Assembly: GCA_963573385.1 (NCBI GenBank)
Contig: CAUYLG010044551.1
Location: 40,478 to 104,477, forward strand
DNA length: 64,000 bases
Source: Cacajao melanocephalus
Taxonomy: Eukaryota > Chordata > Mammalia > Primates > Pitheciidae
Reading direction: 5' to 3'
The notes under the pieces are model-generated. The model had not been told where the DNA came from and made no database searches. It worked only from the letters and a program-made list of their open reading frames with translations. Below are positions 38,781-49,425 of this stretch, in pieces. A program made the translations under genes and the position numbers. Position 1 is the stretch's first letter. Each line of letters starts with the position of its first letter.

Positions 38781-39714
38781 TGGGGAAGAGGGAACAAGAT
38801 GGCCGAATAGATACAACTCCGGTGCACAACACCCAGTGAGAGAGACGCAGAAATCTAGAGATCTCCTAGCTCCAACCAAGGTACCAGGTGCATTTCAACA
38901 GGTCTGGTCAGACAGTGAGTAAAGCCCAGGCAGGGCAGACCGAGGTGGGGACGGGTGCTGTTTCACCCAGAAAGTGCATCTGACCGGTGAGTCACAGGCT
39001 CCCCCTCCAGCACCCCAGTCCAGATACAGCACTTCCCCCAAAGCCTCAGCAATACACAGAACAGGGGATCTTTGCCAGTCAAGCGCCGGGAATTATAAGT
39101 GCAGAGTTGAATAATAATACAGGATGGTGTCCTGGATTGTCACACAAACCTAAACAGATGCATAAGCTCAAAAGGTGGCTGGAAGAGCCTGCGGATCGAA
39201 ATATCATCCCCTCCCCCTGCCTGGAGACAGAGGGAGCTGAAAGTGGGAAAACTGATGGAGCACCTCGTCCATGACCAGAGAGAAAGGGAGCTGAAAGCAG
39301 GGAGACAGATGGTGAGGCTGGGTGGTTCCCTCCCCTTCCCCACAAACCCCAGAGGGCTGAAGCACTAACTCTAGCAGGTTGTACAGCCAGTGTCTCAGTC
39401 TGAACTGAACTCTGAATGATCCAGCTCCCTGGAGGAAAGGTGCAACCCACCATTAAAGAGGTGGGACTAGGCTTTATGTTTTAACAAAAAACACAGGAAG
39501 CCTACCTAGCAACAGGACAGTGTTCTTGACCACCCAGCAGCACCTCCAGGTCAGTGGAAGAGACAGGCCTATCCTCCCAGTGTAAACAAAAAAGACATAG
39601 GAAGCCTACCTAGCAACCTGAAGGAGTACCAGGAAACCCAGTAGCACCTCGACAGGCAGACAAGCGACCTCATCAAGCACCTCCCTGAGATCAGAGCTAG
39701 ATAAATCCAAGAAG
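38781..39714 (+). promoter_or_regulatory. L1 5' UTR with internal promoter and YY1 site
   Basis: The 5' UTR of the L1 at 38781-45123. CAAGATGGCCG at 38795-38805 is the YY1 site known to set the start of L1 transcription. The region is G+C-richer than its surroundings. An antisense open frame of 124 codons lies at 39079-39453. Confidence 0.85.
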
Positions 39715-40745
39715 ATGGGGAAAAAACAGTGCAAAAAATATGAAACCATCAAAGACCAGAAGGCCTCTTCTCCTTCAAAGGATCACAACTCCTCATCAAC
39801 ATGGGAACACAACATGACTGAGACAGAGTGCCACGAATTGACAGAAACAGGCTTCAGAAGGTGAGTAATAACAAACTTTTCTGAGCTAAAGGAACACGTT
39901 CTAACTCAATGCAAAGAAACTAAAAACCTTGAAAACAGGTTAGACTAATTGCTAACTAGAATAACCAGCTTAGAGAAGAACATAATGACTTGATGGAGTT
40001 GAAAAACACAGCACGAGAACTACATGAAGCAAACACAAGTTTTAATAGCCAAACTGACCAAGCAGAAGAAAGGATATCAGAGATTGAAGATCAACTCAAT
40101 GAAGTAAAAAGAGAAGGCAAGACAAGAGAAAAAAGAGTGAAAAGAAATGAACAAAGCCTCCAAGAAATATGGGATTATGTGAAAAGACCTAATCTACGCT
40201 TGATCAGTGTACCTGAATATGAGGGGGAGAATAAATCCAAGCTGTAAAACATGCTCCAGGATATTATCCAAGAGAACTTCCCAAGCCTAGCAAGGCAGTC
40301 CAACATTCAAATTCAAGAAATACAGAGAACTCCACAAACATATTCCTCAAAAAGAGCAACCCCAAGGCACATAATCATCAGATTCACCAGGGTTAAAATG
40401 AAGGAATGAAGGAAAAAATGCTAAAGGCAGCCAGAGAGAAAGGTCAGGTCACCCACAGAGGGAGGCCAATCAGATTCACAGCAGATCTCTCGGCAGAAAC
40501 CCTAAAAGCCAGAAGAGAGTGGGGGCCAATATTCAACATCCTTAAAGAAAAGAACTTTCAACCCAGAATCTCATATCCTGCCAAACTAAGCTACGTAAGT
40601 GAAGGAGAAATAAAATCCTTTAGACAAGCAATTGCTGAGAGATTTCATCACCACCAGGCCTGCCTTACAAGAGCTCCTGAAAGAAGCACTAAAAATGGAA
40701 AGGAACAACCAGTACAAACCACTCCAAAAATGTATCAAATGGTAA
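39715..40745 (+). pseudogene. L1 ORF1, broken
   Basis: ORF1 encodes the RNA-binding coiled-coil protein of the L1 particle. Here the start reads MGKKQCKKYETIKDQKAS, but TGA stops it after about 44 codons (GFRR*). The coiled-coil part (ISEIEDQLNEVKREGKTREK) and RRM part (SLQEIWDYVKRPNLRLI) are in the 39990-40247 frame. The C-terminal domain (RFTADLSAETLKARREWGPI) is in another frame at 40406-40801 after an 8-bp tandem duplication of ATGAAGGA near 40398-40413. Confidence 0.92.
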
Positions 40746-40808
40746 AGACCATCGACACAATGAAGAAACTGTGTCAAGTAATGGGCAAAACAACCAGCTA
40801 GCATCAAA

Positions 40809-43800
40809 ATGGCAGGATCAGATCCACATATAACAATATTAACCTTAAATGTAAATGGGCTAAATGCCCCAATCAAAAGACACGGACTGGCAAATTGGAT
40901 AAAAAGTCAAGACCCATCGGTGTGCTGTATTTACAAAACCCATCGCACATGCAAGGACACACACAGGCTCAAAATCAAGGGATGGAAGAAGATTTACCAA
41001 ACAAATGGTGAGCAAAAAAAAAAAGCAGGAGTTGCAATCCTAGTCTCTGATAAAATGGACTTTAAACCAACAAAGATCAAAAAAGACAAAGAAGGGCATT
41101 ACATAATGGTAAAAGGATCAATCCAAAAAGAAGAGCTAACTATCCTAAATATATACGTACTCAACACAGGAGCACCCAGATACAAAAAGCAAGTTCTTAA
41201 CGACCTAAAAGGAGATTTAGACTCCCACACAATAAATTGTGAGAGACTTCAATACTCTACTGTCAATATTAGACAGATCAACGAGACAGAAAATTAACAA
41301 GGACATCCAGGACTTGAATGCAGAGCTGGACCAAGTGGACGTAATAGACATATACAGAACGCTCTACCCCAAATCCACAGAATATACATTCTTCTCAGCA
41401 CCACATCACACTTACTCTAAAATTGACCACATAACTGGAAGCAAATCACTCCTAAGCAAATACAAAAGAACAGAAATCATAACAAACAGTCTATCAGACC
41501 ACAGCGTAATAAGATTAGAACTCAGGATTAAGAAACTCACTCAAATCCACACAACCACTTGGAAACTGAATAGCTTGCTTCTGAGTGTGTCAACTGGATA
41601 AACGATGAAATGAAGGCAGAAATAAAGATGTTCTTTGAAACCAATCAGAATGAAGACACAACTTACCAGAATCTCTGGGACACCTTTAAAGCAGTGTTGA
41701 GAGGGAAATTTATAGCAATAAATGCCCAAATGAGAAACAAAGAAAGATCTAAAATTGATGACCTATCATCAAAATTGAAAGAGCTAGAGAAACAAGATCA
41801 AAAAAACTCAAAAGCTAGCGGAAGACAAGAAATAACTAAGATCAGAGCAGAACTGAAGGAGATAGAGATACAAAAAACCCTTCAAAAAATCAATAAATCC
41901 AGGAGCTGGTTTTTTGAAAAGATCAACAAAATAGACCACTAGCCAGACTAATAAAAAAGAAAAAGGAGAATAATCAAATAGATGCAATAAAAAACTATAA
42001 AGGGGATATTACCACTGATTCCACAGAAATACAAACCACAATCTGACATTACTACAAACAACTCTATGCACATATACCAGTAAACCTGGAAGAAATGGAT
42101 AAATTCCTGGAGACTTGCACTCTACCAAGACTAAACCAGGAAGAAGTTGAAACCCTGAATAGACCAATAACAAGGGCTGAAGTTGAGGCAGCAATCGATA
42201 GCCTACCAAACAAAATAAGCCCGGGTCCAGACAGATTCACAGCTGAATTCTACCAGACATAAAAGAGGAGCTGGTTCCATTGCTTCTGAAACTATAACAA
42301 ACAATACAAAAAGAGGGAACCCTCCCTAACTCATTTTATGAGACCAATATCATCCTGATACCAAAACCAGGCAGAGACTCAACTAAAAAAGAAAACTTCA
42401 GGCCAATATCCATGATAAATATCGTCACAAAAATCTTCAATAAAATACTGGCAAACTGATTGCAACAGAACATTAAAAAGCTTATTCATCACGATCAAGT
42501 AGGCTTCATCCCAGGGATGCAAAGTTGGTTCAACATACACAAGTCCATAAACGTAATACATCACATAAACAGAACCAAAGACAAAAACCACATGATTATC
42601 TCAATAGATGCAGAGTAGTCCTTTGACAAAATTTAACAGCCCTTCATGCTTATAACTCACAATAAACTAGACATTGACGGAATGTATCTTAAAATAATAA
42701 AAGCTATTTATGACAAACCTACAGCCAATATCATCCTGAACAGGCAAAAGCTGGAAGCATTCCCTTTGAAATCAGGCACTAGACAAGGATGCCCTTTCTC
42801 ACCACTCCTATTCAATATAGTATTGGAAGTTCTAGCCAGAGCAATCAGGCAAGAAAAAGAAATAAAGGGTATTCAATTAGGAAAGGAGGAAGTCAAACTG
42901 TCTCTATTTGCAGATGACACGATTGTGTATTTAGAAGACCCCATAATCTCAGCCCCAAATCTCCTCAAACTGATAAGCAACTTCAGCAAAGTCTCAGGAT
43001 ACAAAATCAATGTGCAGAAATCACAAGCGTTCCTATATACCAATAACAGACAAACAGAAAGCCAAATCAAGAGCGTACTCTCATTCACAATTGCTACAAA
43101 GAGAATAAAATATCTAGGAATACAACTAACAAAGGATGTAAAAGACCTCTTCAAGGAGAACTACAAACCACTGCTCAACAAAATAAGAGAGGATACAAAC
43201 AGATGGAAAAACATTCCACACTCATGGTTAGGAAGAATCAATATCGTGAAAATGGCCAAACTGCCCAAAGTAATTTACAGATTCAACACTATCCCCATCA
43301 AGCTACCAATGACCTTCTTCACAGAACTAGAAAAAAACACTTGAAACTTCATATAGAACCACAAGAGAGCCCGCATAGCCAAGACAATCCTAAGGAAAAA
43401 GAACAAAGCCAGAGGCATCACACTGCTGGACTTCAAACTATACTACAAGGCAACAGTAATCAAAACAGCATGGTACTGGTACCAAAACAGAGACATAGAC
43501 CAATGGAACAGAATAGAAGCCTCAGAAGCAACATCACACATCTACGACCATCCGATCTTTGACAAACCTGACAAAAACAGGCAATGGGGAAAGGACTCCA
43601 TGTTTAATAAATGTTGCTGGGAAAACTGGCTAGCAATTGTACAGAAAGCAGAAACTGGACCCCTTCCTGTCACCTTACACTAAAATTAACTCCAGATGGA
43701 TTAAAGATTTAACATAAAACCTAACACCATAAAAACTCTAGAAGAAAACGTAGGCAAAACCATCCAGGACATAGGCATAGGCAAGGACTTCATGACTAAA

Positions 43801-44648
43801 ACACCAAAAGTAATGGCAACAAAAGCCAAGATAAACAAATGGAATCTAATTAAACTGAAGAGCTTCTGTACAGCAAAAGAAACAATCATTAGAGTGAACT
43901 GGCAACCAACAGAATGGGAAAAAATTTTTGCAATCTACCCATCTGACAAAGGGCTAAAATCCAGAATCTACAAAGAACTAAAACAGATATACAAGAAAAA
44001 AACAAACTCATTCAAAATTGGGCAAAGGATATGAACAGACACTTTTCAAAAGAAGACATATATGAGGCCAACAAACATATGAAAAAATGCTCATCATCAC
44101 TGGTCATTAGAGAAATGCAAATCAAAACCACACTGAGGTATCATCTCACCCCAGTTAGAATGGCAATCATTAAAAAATCTGGAGACAACAGATGCTGGAG
44201 AGGATGTGGAGAAATAGGAACACTCTTACACAGTTGGTGGGAGTGTAAATTAGTTCAACCATAGTGGAAGACAGTGTGGCGATTTCTCAAGGATCTAGAA
44301 ATAGAAATTCCATTTGACCTAGCAATCCCAATACTGGATATATACCCAAAGGTATATATACCCAAAGGTATATAAATCATTCTATTATAAAGATACATGC
44401 ACCTATATGTTCACTGCAGCCCTGTGTACAATAGCAAAGACCTGGAACCAACCCAAATGCCCATCAATGATAGACTGGACAAAGAAAATGTGGCACATAT
44501 ACACCATGGAATACTACACAGCCATAAATAATGATGAGTCCTGTCCTTTGTTGGCACTTGGATGAATCTGGAAACCATCATTCTCAGGAAACTGACACAA
44601 GACCAGAAAACCAAACACCACATGTTCTCACTCATAGGCAAGTATTGA
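40809..44648 (+). pseudogene. L1 ORF2 (endonuclease and reverse transcriptase), broken
   Basis: ORF2 starts MAGSDPHITILTLNVNGLNA at 40809. Endonuclease: Asn14 is kept, but the usual Glu43 of the QETH motif is changed (CCIYKTHRT); DFN and SDHS motifs survive in the next frame (41239-41601). Reverse transcriptase: the motif SIDAE is followed by a TAG at 42616-42618. The longest frame, 42646-43344 (232 codons), holds [13 protein letters not shown] and FADD at 42907-42918. The C-terminal zinc-knuckle region ([20 protein letters not shown]) lies at about 44190-44250. The gene is inactive. Confidence 0.94.
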
Positions 44649-44900
44649 ACAATGATGAACAATGAGAACACGTGGACTCAGGGAGAGGAGCATCACAAAC
44701 TGGGGGCAGTTGAGGGGAGCTAGGGGAAGGACAGCGGGGGGTGGGGAGGGTGGGGAGAAATAACATGGGGAGAAATGCTGGATATAGATGAAGGGGGAAT
44801 AGAGGCAGCAAACCACCTGGTTATGTATGCACCTATGCAACAACACTGCGTGACCTGCACATGTACCCCAGAACGTAAAGTAAAATTAAAAAAAAAAAAA
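44649..44900 (+). other. L1 3' UTR and first poly(A)
   Basis: Includes the polypurine G-rich tract of L1; GGGGGGTGGGGAGGGTGGGG at about 44736-44755 fits a G-quadruplex. The first A-tail is at 44888-44900, after the weak signal region TAAAGTAAAATTAAA. Confidence 0.9.
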
Positions 44901-45123
44901 GATCGAGAAAGTCGTTGCCTCTGCAGGTGAGAGAGGACAGGCCGATAAGATGTTTGTGGAAACTTTCTGGAGTGTTGAAAATATTCTGGATTTGATAAAT
45001 TCATGCAGGTGTATGCATTTATCCAAACTTTACATTGTACATTTCAAGTGTGTATATTTTATTATAAGTAAATTTTGCCTCAAAAAACCTCTAAAAAAAT
45101 TTTTTACAAAACAAACCAAAAAA
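44901..45123 (+). other. 3' transduced segment with second A-rich tail
   Basis: Between the first poly(A) and the downstream target copy lies non-L1P DNA, starting GATCGAGAAAGTCGTTGCC. Its second half (TTTCTGGAGTGTTGAAAATA, GCATTTATCCAAACTTTACA, TAAATTTTGCCTCAAAAAAC) looks like an L1M 3' end whose CAATAAA-like signal may have ended the read-through transcript. It ends in an interrupted A-rich tail. It was carried from the source locus. Confidence 0.85.
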
Positions 45124-45290
45124 AACAAGTTATCCATTTGTAAACTGATTTCTTTGGGGACACTTTCACTCCAAACTTTTTATGGTGAATGATTTCACTA
45201 TTCTTATACTCAAGATTCACCATGAATTTGATGTTTGTTTTTGCTTCAATTTTAGCAGAATTCATGTTGTTCTGATAGAGACTTGTCAAA
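45124..45290 (-). pseudogene. Mariner transposase, N-terminal part, broken
   Basis: Minus-strand translation gives IKFMVNLEYKNSEII and PKKSVYKWIT, the N-terminal helix-turn-helix DNA-binding region of mariner transposases. It joins the part at 37825-38780 once the L1 is removed. The right terminal inverted repeat lies about 100 bp further, at 45390-45426. Confidence 0.85.
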
Positions 45291-45428
45291 CTGATGTCTT
45301 CTCTACTAGATCTTGTTCAGACATGTTATAAAAATTTAGTACGTTTATTTTGGTGTCAAAATTTTTTAAATGGATGCATATTTTTTCATAATATGTCTTT
45401 CCCATAAATTTTTAGAAGATCCCTCATA

Positions 45429-45515
45429 AATATATGTACATATACATATATATTTATGAAAGGTCTATATACATACATATATTTGTATGCATATATATAT
45501 ACATAAAATAGTCAT
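45429..45515. repeat. A/T (TATATG-like) tract
   Basis: Repeated ATATAC and ATATAT words just outside the mariner. Confidence 0.75.
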
Positions 45516-45754
45516 TTTACCTGTGTAATTTCCAGTCAAGGAGCTAAATGCTTATGAAATAAAGTTTCTAAAAATGTTATGGCCATCATGGCAGGATAAT
45601 CTTGAAAATAGGTGCCACTACTTCACTTTGACCTAGATTCACAATGAAAGCCTTCCCTGCATTGAGTAACTGTCAATTATTGTGATAACTTTAGTGCTCC
45701 TTACTGTTTTAATCATGGGAAAAATTATTCTCTATAAAATACTAATAAATCTGC

Positions 45755-47175
45755 AGATCTACAGTGAACTCACAAAGGTGCCAAGTACATATACTGGAGA
45801 AAGTACAATCTCTTCAATAAACAGTGCTGGGAAAACTGGATATCCATATACAGAAGAATGAAACTAGACCCCTATCTCTCACCATATACAAAAATTAAGC
45901 CAGAATAGACTGAAGACTTATATCTAAACCGGAAACTATGAAACTGTAAAAGAAAACATTGAGGAAGCACTGTCTGGGCAAAGATTTCTTGAGTAAGACC
46001 TCAAAAGTACAGGCAACCAAAGCAAAAAAGGACAAATGGGACATTAAGTTAAAAAGCTTCTGCACAGCAAAGGAAACTGTAAAAAACGTAATCAGATAAC
46101 ATGTAGAATGAGAGAGAAGATTTGCAAACTCGCCATCTGAAAAGATCAATAACCAGAATATATAAGGACTCAAACAACTCAATAGGAAGAAAACAATCTA
46201 ATTTAAAAATAGGCAAAAAGATCTGAACAGACATTTCTGAAAAGAAGATATACAAATGGCCAACAGGTATGTATATGAAAAAATGTTCAATATTTTTAAT
46301 AATCAAAAAATGGAAATCAAAACTTCAATGAGATATCATATTACCCCAGTTAAAATGACTTTCATTCAAGAGACAGGCAACAACAGATGCTGGCAAGGAT
46401 GTGGAGGAAGGGGAACTCTGATACACTACAGTAGGAATGTAAATCAATATAGCCACTATGGAAAACAGTATGAAGGCTTCTCAAAAAACTAAAAATTGAA
46501 CTACCAAATGATCCAGCAATACCACTGCTAGGTATATATCCAAAGGAAGAAAATCAGTATATCAAAGAGATATCTGCACTCTCACGTTTATTGTAACACT
46601 ACTCATAACAGCCAAGATTCGGAGTCAACCTAAGTATCCACCAACATTGGACTGGATACGAAAATATGGTATATATACAAAATGAAATGTTATTCAGCCA
46701 GAAAAAGAAAGGAATCTTGTCATTTGCAACAACATGAATGGAATTGGAGGGCATCATGTTGAGTGAAACAAGCTAGACACACTTCACATGTTTTCACTCA
46801 TTTGTGGGAGCTAAAAAATAAAACAACTGAATTCATGGAGACAGAGAGTAGAATGATTGCTACCAGAGACTGGGAAGGGTGGAGAGCAAGCGAGGATGAC
46901 TAATTGGTACAAAAATATAGCTAGAAAGAATGAATAAGATCTAGTATTTCATAGCACAACAGGGTGACTATAGTCAACAACAACTTGTTTATTTTAAAAT
47001 AATCAAAACAGTGGAATTGAAATGTTCCTAAAACAGAAATGATAAATGTTTAAGGTGATGGTTACCCCAATTACTCTGATTTGATTATTGCACATTGTAC
47101 ACCTTTATCAAAATATCACATACATCCAATAAATAAATACACTTATTTCATACCCATAATAATTAAAAATTATTT
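45755..47175 (+). mobile_element. L1MA-type, 5' truncated
   Basis: Sense L1 from ORF2 (CTTCAATAAACAGTGCTGGG) through KKMFNIFNNQKMEIKTSMRY-like decayed C-terminus (about 46270-46330) and a 3' UTR with GGTGATGGTTACCCCAATTA to an A/T-rich end. No frame survives. Confidence 0.9.
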
Positions 47176-47560
47176 TTTAAAGAAACTTGAACATCACAGG
47201 GTTAAGTTGCCCGTTATAACCTATAGTTCCTAGATAAAGAAGTGTGACTTCAATATGTTAATCTTTAACTTGCAGTTGGCTGCAATTTGCAAATAGTTAT
47301 AAATAAAGAGGAATTGCAGGCTGTCTGCAAACACATTTAATATACATATTGAAGCTAAAGAAAATCATCTGCTTATTAAATAATTTAAAACTTACATGAA
47401 AATCACTTGTACAGTGATGAGCAGCTCCAAAATGAATAAATCAAAACAGGGTTAACTTACCTCTTCCTTTTGTCGTATTGTCAAAAAAACATTTATTTGG
47501 TCCTCTTCCTCATGATTTTCCTAGAACTAAAATAAACAACTAGATGAGAATAGGTTCTTT
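47176..47560. other. Unassigned spacer
   Basis: Short unique-looking stretch between two L1s facing tail to tail. No gene or repeat recognised. Confidence 0.45.
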
Positions 47561-47565
47561 TTACA

Positions 47566-49425
47566 TTTTTTATTTTTTTCTTTTAATTTTTATGGGTACA
47601 TAATAGTTACACATGTTTATGGGATATGTGTGATATTTTAATATAAAAATATAGTGTGTAATGATCAAATCTGGTTTGTTGGGATATCCATCGCCTCAAA
47701 ACTTTAACATCACCTTGTTTGGGGAACATTTCAATCTACTTTTGCAGATATTTTGAAATACACAGCAAATTATTATTAAATATCATCACTCTATTGTGCT
47801 ACCAAACACTAGACCTTATTCTTTCTATCTAACTATATTTTTGTACCAATTTACCATTCTCTCTTTATTCCCACACACCACCCTCCCCTCTTTCCATCCT
47901 CTAGTAGCCATCATTCTGCCTTCTATCTCCAGGAGTTCAATTGTTTTAGCTTCCACATATGAGTGAGAACATGTGACATTATCTTTCTGTGCTTGGCTTA
48001 TTTCACTTAACATTATGTCCTCTAGTTTTATCTATATTGTTGCAAATGACAGTATTTCCTTCCTTTATATAGCTGATTATTATTTCATTGTGTATATGTC
48101 TTCTTTACCACATCTTCTTTATCCAATCATTCATTGATGGACGTTTAGGTTGATTCCATATTTTGGCTATTGCGAATAATGCTGCAACAAATATGGGAGT
48201 GCAGATATCTCTTAGATATACTGACTTTATTTTTTGGGGGAGTATATACCCAATGGTATTCTTGGGTCATATGGTAGTTCTGTTTTTAGTTTTTAGAGGA
48301 ATCTCCATACTGTTTTCCATAGTGGCTATACTAATTTACATTCCTACCAACAGTGTACAAGGGTTCCCCTTTCTCCACATGATCACCAGCATCTGTTATT
48401 GCCTTTCTTTTGGATAAAAGCCTTTCTAACTGGAGTAAGATGATATCTCATTGTAGTTTTGACTCGCATTTCCCTGATGATTAGTGATGTTGAGCCTTTT
48501 TTCATACACTTAATGCCCATTTAGATGTCTTCTTTTGAGTATTATGTACTCAGAGCTTCTGCACATTTTTTATTGGATGATTTGGATTTTTGCTACTTAT
48601 CTGTTTCAGTTACTTATATATTCTGGTTATTAATCTCTTGTCAGTTTGATACTTTGCAACTTTTTCTCCTATATTGTAGATTGTCTCTTCACTAAGTTTA
48701 TTGCTACCCTTGGTGTGCAGAAAGTTTGTAGGCTGATGTGACCCCATTTATCCATTTTTGCTTTTGTTGCCTGTGCTTTTGAGATCTTACTCAAGAAATC
48801 ATTACCGCACAAATGTCCTGGAGTGTTTTCCCAAAGTTTTATTCTAGTGGTTTCATAGTTTCAGGTTTTAGATTTAAGTTTTGAATCCATTTTATTTTTG
48901 TATATGGTGAGAGCTAGAGGTCTCATTTTATTCTTCTGTATATGGATATCCAGTTTTCCCAGGACCATTTATTGAAGAGACTGTCCTTTCTCCAGTGTAT
49001 GTTCTCAGTGCATTTGTCAAAGATGAGTTGACTAAATGTGTGGTTTACTTTTGGGTTCTCTATTCTGCTCCACTGGTTCATATGTCTGTTTTTATGCCAG
49101 TACCATGCTGTTTTGTTTACTATAGATTTGTAGTAAAATTAAAGTCAGGTAATGCAACGCTTCCAATTTTATTCTTTTTGCTCAGGATAGCTTTGGCTAT
49201 TCTGGGTTCCAAATAAATTTTATACGGAACCACTATTATGTGGTTCCAAATAAATTTTATATATATATTTTTCTATTTCTGTGAAGGATATCATTGCTAT
49301 TTTAATAGGAATTGCATTGATTCTGTTGGTTACTTTGGATAGCATAGACATTTTTACAATATTGATTCTTTCAATCCATGAACATAGAATATCTTTTTTT
49401 GCATTGACTTCAATTTCTTTCATCA
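47566..49425 (-). mobile_element. L1MA-type, antisense
   Basis: Antisense L1 from its 3' end (TTTTATGGGTACATAATAGT) into the middle of ORF2 (CTTCAATTTCTTTCATCAG), where homology stops at 49425. A local change at 49205-49261 duplicates GGTTCCAAATAAATTTTATA around an inverted repeat. The frame 49220-49477 gives a short ORF2 piece ([20 protein letters not shown]). Confidence 0.9.
49226..49247. repeat. 8-bp inverted repeat and 20-bp direct repeat inside L1
   Basis: GGAACCAC (49226-49233) and GTGGTTCC (49240-49247) are exact reverse complements with a TATTAT loop. The same spot lies between two exact copies of GGTTCCAAATAAATTTTATA at 49205-49224 and 49242-49261. Confidence 0.92.

Larger units (their letters stand above)
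38781..45123 (+). mobile_element. Full-length L1P with 3' transduction
   Basis: The element begins at the true L1 5' end (GGGGAAGAGGGAACAAGATGG) and keeps the 5' UTR, ORF1, ORF2, 3' UTR and a poly(A) at 44888-44900. A further 223 bp and a second A-rich tail follow. The whole unit is bounded by the 11-bp target duplication AACAAGTTATC at 38770-38780 and 45124-45134. Many stops and frameshifts make it inactive. The 3' UTR wording points to an older primate L1 (late L1PA or L1PB). Confidence 0.93.
37772..45426 (-). mobile_element. Full-length mariner (Hsmar2-like) split by an L1
   Basis: Left end TGAGGAGACTTCAAACATTT (37772 on) and right end, read on the minus strand, TGAGGGATCTTCTAAAAATT (from 45426) are terminal inverted repeats of the Hsmar2 type. 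TA follows the right end at 45427. Removing the L1 insertion (38781-45134 including one target copy) leaves about 1.3 kb, the normal length of this family. The transposase runs on the minus strand across the insertion point. The Hsmar2 name is from recall of end sequences and protein style. Confidence 0.85.

Noticed and set aside
42873..43154. 93-codon minus-strand frame
   Set aside because: Shadow of the L1 reverse transcriptase on the other strand.
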